Assembly (NCBI GenBank): GCA_030835135.1 | Contig: JAUQWO010000013.1 | Span: forward strand, 29,694 to 93,693 | DNA length: 64,000 nucleotides | Reading direction: 5' to 3' | From: Bacteroidota bacterium | GTDB taxonomy: Bacteria; Bacteroidota; Ignavibacteria; UBA10030; UBA6906 | Part shown: in pieces, positions 8,430-17,401 of the stretch | Layout: every line of letters starts with the position of its first letter | Position numbering within the stretch: position 1 is the stretch's first letter | The notes under the pieces: generated by a model | The model's database searches: none | The model's input: the letters and a program-made list of their open reading frames with translations, nothing else | Told to the model about the DNA's origin: nothing | Made by a program: the position numbers and the translations under genes

Positions 8430-9436
8430 CACGGCACCTTCCTGAGGATGACCCCGGAGACCAGGAGTTCGAGGAGCAGCACCGCCAGCGCCAGCCACGC
8501 CCATGGCGCGAACCGTTCGGTGTACGAACGGTACGACTTCACTTCGATGCGGGTCTTCTCGAGCTGATCGATCTCTGCATAGATCTGCTTCAACGCACGG
8601 TTGTTCTTCGCACGGAAGTACTGCGCACCGGTCATCGTGGCAATGGACGACAGGGTCTTCTCATCCACGTCCACCGGCACGTTCTGGTACCGCGTCCCGA
8701 ACGGCGTCTGCACGGGATACGGTGCCTCACCCACCGTGCCCACCCCGACGGTGTAGATCCGGATGTCGAACGTCTGGGCGATCTGCGCCGCCGTGATCGG
8801 GTCGATCTCTCCCCGGTTGTTCACGCCGTCGGTCAGCAGGATCATGACCTTGCTCTTCGCCTTCCCGTCCTTCAGGCGGTTCACCCCCTGCGCGATGGCC
8901 ATGCCGATCGCGGTGCCGTCCTCGACCATCCCCGGCTCCACCTGGCGCAGAAGGTCCTTCAACACCCGGTAGTCGGTGGTCATCGGACACTGCGTGAAGC
9001 TCTGCCCGGCAAATATCACGAGACCGATGCGATCGTTGCGCCGGCCGTCGATGAACTCCTGCGCCACGGCCTTCGCCGCCTTGATGCGGTTCGGCTGGAA
9101 ATCCTCCGCCAGCATGCTCCCGCTGATGTCCAGCAGCATGGCGATGTCGATGCCCTCGGTATAGATGTCCTCTCCCTGCGATGTCGTCTGCGGCCGGGCC
9201 ATGCCCACGATCACCGCCGCGATCACGATCATCCGGAGCACCAGCGGGGCATGGCGCAATCGCTCGCGCCAGGTCGGCGTCGCGTCCGCGAATGCCGCCA
9301 GCGTGGAGAACCGCACATCACTGAACGCCCGGCGATGGCGCCGGATGTACCAATACACCAGGACCGGGATGATCAGCAGCCCCCACAGGAACTCCGGGTT
9401 GGCGAACGTCGTGTTAGGATGCCACATCGCTCGCAC
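8429..9436 (-). CDS. batA: BatA: von Willebrand factor A domain membrane protein
   Basis: The 335-residue protein has an N-terminal helix at about 16-32, a second near 65-80, and a VWA domain with the MIDAS motif DISGS at 103-107 plus TTDYR and LLTDGVNNRGE. A C-terminal helix lies at about 310-332. It is the paralogue of BatB and stands in the position of BatA in Bacteroides operons. The start is either GTG/ATG at 9436 or the ATG three codons later (9427, MWHPNTT); both overlap the upstream gene. Its product faces the periplasm. No MIDAS residue is missing, so metal-dependent ligand binding is likely intact. Confidence 0.92.
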   Translation of the reverse strand: MRAMWHPNTTFANPEFLWGLLIIPVLVYWYIRRHRRAFSDVRFSTLAAFADATPTWRERLRHAPLVLRMIVIAAVIVGMARPQTTSQGEDIYTEGIDIAMLLDISGSMLAEDFQPNRIKAAKAVAQEFIDGRRNDRIGLVIFAGQSFTQCPMTTDYRVLKDLLRQVEPGMVEDGTAIGMAIAQGVNRLKDGKAKSKVMILLTDGVNNRGEIDPITAAQIAQTFDIRIYTVGVGTVGEAPYPVQTPFGTRYQNVPVDVDEKTLSSIATMTGAQYFRAKNNRALKQIYAEIDQLEKTRIEVKSYRSYTERFAPWAWLALAVLLLELLVSGVILRKVP

Positions 9437-10394
9437 CCTTCTCCGGTGCCACCGGCGTCATGTCCACGATCTTCGTCCGGTCCACGAACACATGCACCGC
9501 GTCCATCGCCTGCTCATGGTCACTCATCGAGGGCGTATGCTTCGCGAACTTCACCAGGTCCGCCAATCGCAGAACGGATTCGGTGCTGCGCAGCAGCTCG
9601 GTACCCGGACGGAGTGTGCGCAGGCCATCCATGATCTCGTCGGTGGTCTCCTCGAGCGCCGGCATGGAATACCGGTTCTCGAAATACCGCCGGAGGATCT
9701 CCGTCAACTCCGAGTAATACTCTTTCACCTGACCGGCCTGCCAGAGCTTCTTCGCCTTCAGGGTACCCAGTTCTTCAAGTGCGATGACATGGGCAGGGCG
9801 CTGCGGCGGCCCGGATTCCTCTGCGCCATGGTGGGGTGTGCGCCTCTTCCAATACCGGTATCCCAGGAACGCGAGGGCAAGAACGATAAGCATGATCCCG
9901 CCGTACAGCGCGATATCCTCCCAGGCAAGCGGGAGCGACATGATCGGACGGAGGTCCTTGATGTCCTGCGACGTGTCGGGCGGCACGGTGGTGATGGTCA
10001 CCTGCAACTCGTTCGTCCGGGCATAGTGCGACGCCGTGTCCCCCGGGAGGAAGTACAGGAACGGCATCGACGGGATGGTGGCATCGCCGGAGTCGTACTT
10101 CGCGAGGACGAACTCCGCCCGCGCCGTGGAATCGGTGACCTTCTGCATCCCCGATTGGCCGAGCACCGTGAAACCGCCAAGGGAATCGGGCACGAGGGGT
10201 TGCAGCGTCAGGCCGGGCGTGTGCGCCACATCCACATGCACGATGATGCGGTCGCCGATCACGTACACCGTGGAGTCGATATGCGCACGCGCCGATGCAC
10301 GTTGCGCATGCACGGGACTCAGCGGCCCCTGCACCACGAGCACGGCGGCCACCAGCACACTGAGAGCCGCCAGGCGGCGTCCACCGGTCATCAT
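9414..10394 (-). CDS. BatD-like/DUF4381-type membrane protein of the Bat operon
   Basis: This 326-residue protein has a signal peptide (to about 30), a beta-rich extracytoplasmic domain, one membrane helix near 160-180 (DIALYGGIMLIVLALAFLGYRYW) and a cytoplasmic helical domain. The last contains LKAKKLWQAGQVKEYYSELTEILRRY, typical of small BatD-like proteins encoded beside DUF58 genes. It resembles a shortened BatD and may be its partner. It overlaps both neighbours (DUF58 upstream by 4 bp, batA downstream). The family has no assigned reaction; a role in the Bat/MoxR membrane complex is inferred from operon position alone. Confidence 0.75.
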   Translation of the reverse strand: MMTGGRRLAALSVLVAAVLVVQGPLSPVHAQRASARAHIDSTVYVIGDRIIVHVDVAHTPGLTLQPLVPDSLGGFTVLGQSGMQKVTDSTARAEFVLAKYDSGDATIPSMPFLYFLPGDTASHYARTNELQVTITTVPPDTSQDIKDLRPIMSLPLAWEDIALYGGIMLIVLALAFLGYRYWKRRTPHHGAEESGPPQRPAHVIALEELGTLKAKKLWQAGQVKEYYSELTEILRRYFENRYSMPALEETTDEIMDGLRTLRPGTELLRSTESVLRLADLVKFAKHTPSMSDHEQAMDAVHVFVDRTKIVDMTPVAPEKGASDVAS

Positions 10395-11266
10395 AGCCTG
10401 CTCTCCCGGCGCTTGAAGAAGTCCACGATCGGTTTGATGTACGGCCGGTCGATACGGACCGGGATGGCATCCACCTTGCTCCGGAGGAAGAGCGTCCGGC
10501 GCTGCTCGCGACGCTCCTTCCAGTACTTCACAAATGCTGCACGGACCGCACGGTCCGACGTATCCACCCAGCGTTCATTGCCGGATTCCGCATCGGTGAG
10601 CTTCATGAGGCCCGCTTCGGGCAGCGCCTCTTCCCGCGGGTCGGACAACTCCACCGCAATGACGTCGTGCTTCCTGCTGATGATCCGGAGGATCTGATCG
10701 TACCCATCATCGATGAAGTCCGAGATCACGAACGCGATCGTGCGCTTCTTGTGCACGTGGTGCAGATACTCCAGCGCGCCGCGGATGCTGGTCCCGCTCC
10801 CCTTCGCCTCGAACGAGATCAGCTCACGGATGATGCGGAGGATGTGCGCACGCCCCTTCTTCGGGGGCACGAACTTCTCGATACGGTCGGTGAACAGGAT
10901 GAGACCGACCTTGTCGTTGTTCTTGATGGCGGAGAAGGCGAGCACGGCACAGATCTCTGCCGCGATCTCGTTCTTCATCGCCTGCGCCGTGCCGAACTGC
11001 CCGGACCGGCTGAAGTCCACCACCAGCATCACCGTCAGTTCGCGCTCTTCCTCGAAGATCTTCACGAACGGATGGTTGAAGCGCGCCGACACATTCCAGT
11101 CGATGCTCCGGATATCGTCGCCGTACTGGTACTCCCGTACCTCGGAGAACTCCATGCCCCGTCCTTTGAAGACGGAGTGGTATTCGCCCGAGAAGACCTG
11201 ATTGACCAGACCGCGGGTCTTGATCTCGATCTGCCGGACCTTCTTTAAGAGATCGCGCGTTTCCAT
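10391..11266 (-). CDS. DUF58 domain protein (MoxR-associated)
   Basis: This 291-residue soluble protein begins METRDLLKKVRQIEIKTRGLVNQ and contains the DUF58 hallmark GDDIRSIDWNVSAR near 49-62, followed by a VWA-like fold (MLVVDFSRSGQFGT). DUF58 proteins are almost always encoded directly after a MoxR ATPase, as here (6 bp gap), and are thought to couple the ATPase to membrane VWA proteins. No enzymatic activity is known. It overlaps the next gene by ATGA. The assignment to the family is secure; the function is inference from context. Confidence 0.92.
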   Translation of the reverse strand: METRDLLKKVRQIEIKTRGLVNQVFSGEYHSVFKGRGMEFSEVREYQYGDDIRSIDWNVSARFNHPFVKIFEEERELTVMLVVDFSRSGQFGTAQAMKNEIAAEICAVLAFSAIKNNDKVGLILFTDRIEKFVPPKKGRAHILRIIRELISFEAKGSGTSIRGALEYLHHVHKKRTIAFVISDFIDDGYDQILRIISRKHDVIAVELSDPREEALPEAGLMKLTDAESGNERWVDTSDRAVRAAFVKYWKERREQRRTLFLRSKVDAIPVRIDRPYIKPIVDFFKRRESRL

Positions 11267-11272
11267 GAGGTC

Positions 11273-12262
11273 TTACGGCACTTCGATCTTGTTCAGCACT
11301 TCCTGCACCACCGCCTCGGAGGTCACTTCTTCCGCCTCGGCCTCGTACGTCACCGCCACGCGGTGCCGGAGCACATCCAGACTGACCGCACGGACATCTT
11401 CCGGGATCACATACCCACGGCGTTTGATGAAGGCATAGGCCTTCGCGCCCAGCGCAAGATTGATCGACGCGCGCGGCGAGGCCCCGTAGCTGATGAGCTG
11501 CGTCAGGTTCGTGAGGTTGTATGCTTTGGGGTTCCGCGTCGCGAACACGATATCCAGGATGTACCGCTCGATCTTCTCATCCATATAGATGTCACCCACC
11601 GCAGCACGCGCACTGATGATATCCTCCGGCTTGACCACCGGCGTCGGCGTCGCCAACAGCCCCCCGACGTTCGCACGCATGATCTGCAATTCCTCTTCCT
11701 TCGAGGGATACCCGATCCTCACCTTCAGCATGAACCGGTCGACCTGGGCTTCCGGAAGCGGATACGTCCCCTCCTGCTCGATCGGGTTCTGCGTCGCCAG
11801 CACCAGGAACGGCTCGGGAAGTTTGTACGTGTTCTCACCGATCGTCACCTGGCGCTCCTGCATGGCTTCGAGCAATGCGCTCTGCACTTTCGCGGGGGAA
11901 CGGTTGATCTCGTCCGCCAGGATGAAGTTCGCGAAGATCGGACCCTTCTTCGTCTGGAAGGACGCGTCCTTCTGATTGAAGATCATCGTGCCGACAAGGT
12001 CGGCAGGCAACAGGTCCGGAGTGAACTGGATCCGCTGGAACTTCGCCTGGATCGCCGCGGCCAGGGTCTTGACGCTCAGCGTCTTCGCCAGACCGGGCAC
12101 GCCTTCAAGAAGAATGTGGCCATTGGAGAGGAGCCCGACCAGGAGCCGCTCGACCATGTATTTCTGGCCGACGATCACTTTGCCAAGCTCGGTCTGCAGA
12201 ATATCCACGAACGCGCTCTCGCGCTGGATCTTTTCGTTGATGGCCTTGATGTCGAATGCCAT
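11273..12262 (-). CDS. MoxR family AAA+ ATPase
   Basis: The protein has 329 residues from the ATG at 12262, preceded by GGAGG seven bases upstream; the longer frame to 12445 lacks support. Walker A is EGVPGLAKT (53-61), Walker B ends ILADEIN with D117-E118, and the sensor region is LATQNPIEQEGTYPLPEAQ. MoxR ATPases act as chaperones that assemble or activate VWA-domain complexes, here presumably BatA/BatB. It is the first gene of the eight-gene operon. A weak promoter candidate, TTGCGG-N17-TATGCG, reads toward it at 12408-12380, giving a leader of about 110 nt, but no other element supports it. Confidence 0.95.
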   Translation of the reverse strand: MAFDIKAINEKIQRESAFVDILQTELGKVIVGQKYMVERLLVGLLSNGHILLEGVPGLAKTLSVKTLAAAIQAKFQRIQFTPDLLPADLVGTMIFNQKDASFQTKKGPIFANFILADEINRSPAKVQSALLEAMQERQVTIGENTYKLPEPFLVLATQNPIEQEGTYPLPEAQVDRFMLKVRIGYPSKEEELQIMRANVGGLLATPTPVVKPEDIISARAAVGDIYMDEKIERYILDIVFATRNPKAYNLTNLTQLISYGASPRASINLALGAKAYAFIKRRGYVIPEDVRAVSLDVLRHRVAVTYEAEAEEVTSEAVVQEVLNKIEVP

Positions 12263-12644
12263 GGAGCCTCCAGGTGTCACAGGGGATCGTTGCTGAAATC
12301 GAATAGAAAATTTACGAAAATGGGGGGTGAAATGAAAGAAGCCGGGCAGAACACACCAATGCCGCACAATTCCCCGGATCGCATATTGGACACGCTCCAG
12401 GGCCGCAAGGTTGACTGATACGATCCTGGCCGGAGGATTTTGCATTCCTCACACTTTCCCCTCCCTCCGGCCCGACATCCATCAGGGCGCCCCCCCCCGG
12501 AGTTCTCGGCAGACCGGAACATGCTGCGGCAGGGATCATTCGATATCGATGTCCATTTTCCGGTGGACTCTGGCGGCGCCATACGGTATCGTTGATGCAG
12601 TATGGCGCCGTTGCCGTACGATCGGTTGGACATCATGAAGGATC
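12263..12644. other. Intergenic region between moxR and ada
   Basis: About 380 bp without a supported gene between divergent transcription units. It must hold the promoters of the Bat operon and of ada. It contains a run of ten C residues near 12491-12500 and an AT-rich patch at 12300-12320. No strong inverted repeat or Ada-box-like operator could be recognised with confidence. Confidence 0.7.
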
Positions 12645-13694
12645 ATGCCCATGCACACACTTCCCTCACGCACCGTGATGGAGCGCGCCTATCTGCAGAG
12701 CGACGTCACCTACGACGGCGTGTTCTATCTCGGCGTGCGCACGACCGGAATATTCTGCAAGCCATCGTGTGGCGCCCGCAAGCCCCTTCCGAAGAACGTG
12801 GAGTTCTTTGCGACCACAAGGGAAGCGCTCTTTGCCGGATACAGACCCTGCAAGCGCTGTGCGCCGATGAGCACAGCGGGAACTCCGCCTGCATGGGTCG
12901 CCGACCTCCTGACGCTGGTCGACCGCGCACCCGATGCACGGGTGCGCGATGGGGACATCCGCACGCGGGGCATCGATCCGGCACGCGCACGACGCTACTT
13001 CCAGAAGAACTACGGCATGACGTTCCAGGCATACAGCCGGGGTCGACGGCTGGGCAAAGCATTCGAGCAGATCAGACTGGGGAAACGACTGGATGACGTG
13101 ACGCTCGGGCATGGCTACGAATCGCACAGCGGATTCCGTGAGGCGTTCACGAAGACCTTCGGCAACCCACCCGGAAGGGCCCACCGGTCGGCATGCCTTC
13201 TGGTCACCTGGATCGAAAGTCCACTGGGACCGCTCATCGCCGGTGCAACGCAGGACCATCTTGTTCTGCTGGAGTTCACGGACCGGCGGATGCTGGATGC
13301 GCAGTTCATGACCCTGCGCCGCGCATTCAAGCGCCCGATCGTACCCGGCACCAACGCCATTCTCAGGCAACTTACGGATGAGCTCGCACTGTACTTCAGG
13401 GGGAAGCTGAAGAAGTTCACGGTCCCGCTCGCATATCCGGGAAGCCCGTTCCAGCAGAAGGTGTGGGATGAACTCCGCCGCATACCCTACGGCACAACGA
13501 TCTCCTATGAAGAACTCGCGGACCACGCGGGAACACCACACGCGCAGCGCGCAGCCGGAAGCGCGAACGGCAAGAACCGTCTTGCCATCGTCATTCCCTG
13601 TCACCGCGTGGTGAACAAGAACGGGAAACTCGGCGGCTACGGCGGCGGACTCTGGAGAAAACAGCGGCTTCTGGAGATCGAACAGGGTCTCTAG
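12645..13694 (+). CDS. ada: Ada: methylphosphotriester/O6-methylguanine-DNA methyltransferase and regulator
   Basis: The 349-residue full-length Ada has all three parts. The N-terminal zinc domain carries Cys38, Cys42, Cys69 and Cys72, the same numbering as E. coli Ada, with Cys38 as methyl acceptor from phosphotriesters. An AraC-type helix-turn-helix region spans about 85-180, and the C-terminal O6-alkylguanine transferase has the active-site motif PCHRVV with Cys319. Methylated Ada normally activates its own gene and other alkylation-repair genes. It stands alone here, with no alkA or alkB beside it. The start at 12645 fits the conserved N-terminus; a later ATG (MERAYLQ) is possible. The gene ends in a hairpin shared with the convergent CHAD gene. 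Confidence 0.95.
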   Translation: MPMHTLPSRTVMERAYLQSDVTYDGVFYLGVRTTGIFCKPSCGARKPLPKNVEFFATTREALFAGYRPCKRCAPMSTAGTPPAWVADLLTLVDRAPDARVRDGDIRTRGIDPARARRYFQKNYGMTFQAYSRGRRLGKAFEQIRLGKRLDDVTLGHGYESHSGFREAFTKTFGNPPGRAHRSACLLVTWIESPLGPLIAGATQDHLVLLEFTDRRMLDAQFMTLRRAFKRPIVPGTNAILRQLTDELALYFRGKLKKFTVPLAYPGSPFQQKVWDELRRIPYGTTISYEELADHAGTPHAQRAAGSANGKNRLAIVIPCHRVVNKNGKLGGYGGGLWRKQRLLEIEQGL

Positions 13695-13714
13695 CGCGAC
13701 CGGATCGGTCGCGC
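13694..13714. terminator. Hairpin at the ada stop codon
   Basis: GCGCGACC and GGTCGCGC are perfect arms around a 5-base loop. The first base of the stem is the last base of the ada stop codon, and the convergent CHAD gene ends 6 bp beyond. There is no U-tract. It is probably a shared 3'-end signal. Confidence 0.55.
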
Positions 13715-13719
13715 CGCTG

Positions 13720-14730
13720 CTATCGTTCCCCGACCGGCCCCGCCGGATACCTGGTTTCCAGCTCCCCCGCCCGCACCAGAAATGCCGCCAATGCACTGTT
13801 CTTGCGCACTGCAAGCGCTTCCTGCACGGCGATCATGGGGATCCGCCGGCCCGTCACCGGCGTCGACGCGAAACGGCGTGCCCCGGCGATCATGACCTCA
13901 CAATCCTGCACGTTTCCCATGAGCGTCTGATACTCGCCCATCCATCGTTTCGTTGCCTTCGGGACGCCGCCGAGCAAGGGCGCAAGAACCTCTGTTGTAT
14001 AGCGGAGCTTCTTGAATGAGACCCGCAAGCGATGGATCGTGGTGGCATCGGCGGCATTCACGTTCCGGAGCGCACGCACAGCCCGGACATACACGCGTGC
14101 CATCGCACCGCGCAACACCGCCGGCATCGCTCCTGCGATCGCCGGATCTGCCGCGGCGGCGAACAACGATTGCTGTACGGTGGCAACCGAACGCTCGACG
14201 GATCGATCATCGATCGCCCGTAACGAACCGGAACATTCGCGCAGAAGGGTCACTTCGCGTCTGCGCAAGGCCCCCATGTACGCCCGCACCGTGGGGACCG
14301 ACCGCTGAAGCGCACCCATCGCAAGCAGCGAAATGTGGATGTCGCGTACCGCGTTGAACCCCTTGAGCGATTTGCGGAGTCGCCGGCGCAGCGATGGCAT
14401 CCCCGCATCGGGAACGATCTCACCTGCAAGATCCAGGACCGCAATGAGCCTCCGCATCGATACCCGGAGGTCATGGATCGCAGGCTCTGTTGCACGCCTC
14501 CTCGCCTGACGAAGCCGGACCATGAACACACCGAACCTGTCATCCAGCGCCTCGTTCACCACCTTCACGGCATCGCCGTGAGTCCAGCGGACCACGTCCA
14601 CCCTTCCCACCCGATGCGGCACGGGCCTCGCATGTGCCCGCGTCCGTTCCCCTGCCCCCGCCCGCGACCCCATTGTCGCGCCCTTCGTGGTCGTGCCCCT
14701 GCTCCCTTGACGTTCCCGTTTCTGTGTCAT
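13720..14730 (-). CDS. CHAD domain protein
   Basis: The 336-residue protein is mostly alpha-helical. It has two histidine-containing helical motifs typical of CHAD domains: IHDLRVSMRRL in the first half and IHRLRVSFKKLRYTTEVL in the second. CHAD domains bind inorganic polyphosphate through conserved His, Arg and Lys residues. The N-terminus is Arg/Gly/Thr-rich and probably disordered. The start at 14730 (MTQKRERQG) overlaps the stop of the Ppx/GppA gene as ATGA, so the two are translationally coupled and likely act on polyphosphate granules together. No catalytic domain (for example CYTH) is attached. Confidence 0.88.
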   Translation of the reverse strand: MTQKRERQGSRGTTTKGATMGSRAGAGERTRAHARPVPHRVGRVDVVRWTHGDAVKVVNEALDDRFGVFMVRLRQARRRATEPAIHDLRVSMRRLIAVLDLAGEIVPDAGMPSLRRRLRKSLKGFNAVRDIHISLLAMGALQRSVPTVRAYMGALRRREVTLLRECSGSLRAIDDRSVERSVATVQQSLFAAAADPAIAGAMPAVLRGAMARVYVRAVRALRNVNAADATTIHRLRVSFKKLRYTTEVLAPLLGGVPKATKRWMGEYQTLMGNVQDCEVMIAGARRFASTPVTGRRIPMIAVQEALAVRKNSALAAFLVRAGELETRYPAGPVGER

Positions 14731-16238
14731 TCGCCCACCACCAATTTCACGCCGTAGACCTCCTCGAACATATCGGCCTTCTTCGCGAGCGCCCATTTCT
14801 CCAGCAACAGGTCACCATCACCCCGCAATGTGAGCATGAACTTCGGCTTCTTATACTCGGTCTCGATGGTGTGCACTTTCGATGCGTGCTCATTGTCCAG
14901 CGCATCCGCCATGCGCAGCAATGCGGCAAGCTTGGAGACGATCACGCGTTCTTTCGGCGACAACGCCCGGTAGGCATCGTGCTGTTGCTTCGGCAGCGAT
15001 TTCCGGTGGTACCGCGCAATGGTCGCGATCACCGCCACCTGGTCGCGTGTCAGCCCGATCATCGGCGTCGCCAGCAGCAGATACTGCGTATGCTTGTGAT
15101 GGTCCGCCGCCCCGATGAACTGCCCGATGTCGTGCAGCAGTGCTGCGACCTCCAGGAACAATCGATGCTCGGGACCGAGGCGGTGCAGGTCTTTCGTCCG
15201 GTCGAACAGCTGACCGGCGATGCGGCACACCGTCAGCGCATGCGCCTCGTCGAACTGGTACTTCCTGCCCACCTGCACCGCCGACGCCACGACCTGATCG
15301 CGCCGGAGATGCTTCCGTTCGCCATACAGGTCCTCGATGATGTCGAGCAGCAACCCGTCCTTCAGCCCAACCCTCGGGACGACCAACTGACCGGCGCGAC
15401 AGATCCGCAGGATCTTCTGAATGATCAGTGCCGCAGGCACGATCACATCGGCACGATCCGGACGAAGCCGCAGCTGCTGCACCCGCTCCTGGTACGTCAG
15501 GGAGGTCAGCTTCGTCACAAGCGCATCCAGTTCCTGTGCGGGGATCACGGTGTCTTTGTCGGCCCCCAGGAACTCCTTCCGCAGATCGCCGAGCGATTCC
15601 AGATTCCCTCCGGTCCCGATGCACAGATCGATCTTCCGGTCGCCGATCTCCCGGCTGATGCGCCGCTGCGTCGCGTCCACATACTCCTGGATCAATTGCT
15701 GCACCTGACGCTCGTCCACGGACCGCTCACCGAGCGTGCGGAGCAGCCGCACGGACCCCATGCGGTAACTTGCCGTCGACAGGATCTCGCCGTCTGCCGC
15801 CAGCGTGATCTCCGTGCTCCCGCCACCGATATCCACCAGCACCGCAAAGCGGTCGTGCAGGTCCACACGGTCCTTCACGGCAAGATGGATGAGCCGTGCT
15901 TCCTCCTCGGACCCGATGATGCTGATCTCCAAGCCTGTGGCCTGCTGCACCCGGTCCAGGAAGATCTCGCGGTTCACGGCATCGCGCATGGCACTGGTGG
16001 CGACGACACGGACATGCTTCGCTCCATGACCGTCGATCGCCTGCCGGAAACGCAGCAGCGCATCGCAGGCGACCTCCATGGTCCGCTCGGCGATCACACC
16101 CGTGGTGAAGACATCCTGCCCGAGGCGGACGGGCTCCCGCAACAGGTCAAGGAGAGTGATCTGCTTCCCCGCATCGACGGACGCGATGGCGAGGCGCATG
16201 GCATTGGAACCAATATCGAGAGCAGCAAGTGTGGGCAT
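14727..16238 (-). CDS. Ppx/GppA family phosphatase with HD domain
   Basis: The protein has 503 residues from the ATG at 16238. It begins MPTLAALDIGSNAMRLAI, the phosphate-1 motif of the actin-like Ppx/GppA fold, with VDIGGGSTEI as phosphate-2. Residues from about 310 onward form an HD-type helical domain (VAALLHDIGQF, DHHKHTQY) as in long exopolyphosphatases and guanosine pentaphosphatases. It should hydrolyse polyphosphate ends and/or pppGpp; sequence alone does not separate them. The coupling to a CHAD gene favours polyphosphate. The frame continues upstream to 16436, but that part overlaps the promoter of the divergent transporter and is not homologous. Confidence 0.92.
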   Translation of the reverse strand: MPTLAALDIGSNAMRLAIASVDAGKQITLLDLLREPVRLGQDVFTTGVIAERTMEVACDALLRFRQAIDGHGAKHVRVVATSAMRDAVNREIFLDRVQQATGLEISIIGSEEEARLIHLAVKDRVDLHDRFAVLVDIGGGSTEITLAADGEILSTASYRMGSVRLLRTLGERSVDERQVQQLIQEYVDATQRRISREIGDRKIDLCIGTGGNLESLGDLRKEFLGADKDTVIPAQELDALVTKLTSLTYQERVQQLRLRPDRADVIVPAALIIQKILRICRAGQLVVPRVGLKDGLLLDIIEDLYGERKHLRRDQVVASAVQVGRKYQFDEAHALTVCRIAGQLFDRTKDLHRLGPEHRLFLEVAALLHDIGQFIGAADHHKHTQYLLLATPMIGLTRDQVAVIATIARYHRKSLPKQQHDAYRALSPKERVIVSKLAALLRMADALDNEHASKVHTIETEYKKPKFMLTLRGDGDLLLEKWALAKKADMFEEVYGVKLVVGE

Positions 16239-16304
16239 GATGGTCGATGATAGTGTGACCGAATATACATATCCACCCGATGAAAAACACGCGGCGCACG
16301 GCGT

Positions 16305-16333
16305 TTGCCTTCCGTGCGGAAATGGGGTATCAT
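16305..16333 (+). promoter_or_regulatory. Sigma-70-like promoter of the EamA transporter gene
   Basis: TTGCCT and TATCAT are separated by exactly 17 bp and lie about 30 bp before the GTG start at 16364. The match is good in the -10 and moderate in the -35 element. Confidence 0.45.
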
Positions 16334-16363
16334 ACGGGATGAGAACCCGCACACAGTCCCCCC

Positions 16364-17260
16364 GTGAGTGATTCCCCCCCGCCATCCGGCCGGCCGTACT
16401 ATGGCGCACTCTTCGCGGTTGTCGTGTGGGGTGCATCGTTCATCGCCACCAAGATCGCCCTGCACGAAGTGCAAACGATGACCGTCGTCTGGCTCCGCTT
16501 TGGCATCGGGTTCCTGGTCCTGGCCATCGCCGTCCCGCTGCGCCGCGAGTTCTTCATCCCGAAGGCCGCCGACCTCCGCAGCTTCGCCCTGCTCGGCCTC
16601 CTTGGCATCACCATCCACCAGTGGTTGCAGGTAGGCGGACTCGAAACGTCGCTTGCATCGACCACCGCCTGGATCATCACAGCGATCCCGCTGGTCACGG
16701 CCATCGTGGCCCGCATCGTTCTCGACGATCCCTTGCACCGCAATCACATCCTCGGGATCCTCGTGGGAGCTCTGGGAGTCCTGCTCGTGGTTTCGCGCGG
16801 CGATTGGCACCGCCTCGCCGATGGGGCCTTCGGTGCACCCGGCGATCTGCTCGTCGGACTGAGCACGATCACCTGGTCGCTCTTCTCCGTCTATTCGCGC
16901 AAAGCTTTGCACCGACACCGCGCAGCACCGATGACGCTCTATGTCATGGGGAGCGGGTGGCTGTTCACGTCGGTCTTGTGGCTGATGAAAGACGGACCCG
17001 CCGATCTCGCCAAGCTCTCGACGGAAGGATGGATCGCGATCGGCTTCCTGGGGGTGCTGTGTTCCGGACTCGCCTACATCTACTGGTATGACGCGCTCAA
17101 AGCTCTGCCGGTCGCACAGGTCAGCAGCCTGCTGTACGTCGAGCCGATCGTGACGATGTTCGTCGCCGCTGCCCTCCTGAACGAACCGGTCACCATTGCG
17201 GCTCTGCTGGGGGGAGGGGTTATCATGGTGGGGGTGAAGATCGCTACATGGAAGAGGTAG
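16364..17260 (+). CDS. EamA/DMT family transporter
   Basis: The 298-residue membrane protein has about ten helices arranged as two EamA repeats (about 12-140 and 155-290). The first includes YGALFAVVVWGASFIATKIAL, which is typical of the drug/metabolite transporter family. The second repeat carries SGLAYIYWYDALKALPVAQVS and ends ALLGGGVIMVGVKIATWKR. Members export amino acids, nucleobases or other small molecules, and the substrate cannot be read from sequence. The start is GTG at 16364. It is divergent from the Ppx/GppA gene and monocistronic. Confidence 0.9.
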   Translation: MSDSPPPSGRPYYGALFAVVVWGASFIATKIALHEVQTMTVVWLRFGIGFLVLAIAVPLRREFFIPKAADLRSFALLGLLGITIHQWLQVGGLETSLASTTAWIITAIPLVTAIVARIVLDDPLHRNHILGILVGALGVLLVVSRGDWHRLADGAFGAPGDLLVGLSTITWSLFSVYSRKALHRHRAAPMTLYVMGSGWLFTSVLWLMKDGPADLAKLSTEGWIAIGFLGVLCSGLAYIYWYDALKALPVAQVSSLLYVEPIVTMFVAAALLNEPVTIAALLGGGVIMVGVKIATWKR

Positions 17261-17315
17261 GAGAGCAGCAGAGCGGGTCCAGGCCCACCGGGAACACCCG
17301 GATGAAAAAAGAAAA

Positions 17316-17359
17316 GGGCGCGACGACAGCCGGAGATTCTCCTGGCTTTCATCGCGCCC
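17316..17359 (-). terminator. Intrinsic terminator of the minus-strand lipoprotein gene
   Basis: The stem GGGCGCGA/TCGCGCCC has an inner paired region AGCCGGAGA/TCTCCTGGCT with one bulge. On the minus strand it is followed by TTTTCTTTTTTC, the expected U-rich tail. It lies 40 bp after the stop of the gene at 17402. A classical terminator. Confidence 0.8.
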
Positions 17360-17401
17360 CGCTTCCCATGGCAATGCCGGACGCATCGCGTCCGGTGTCG
17401 A

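Noticed and set aside
12486..12505. Poly-C run before ada as a phase-variable tract
   Set aside because: It is in a non-coding region far from any start codon; no promoter element can be tied to it.
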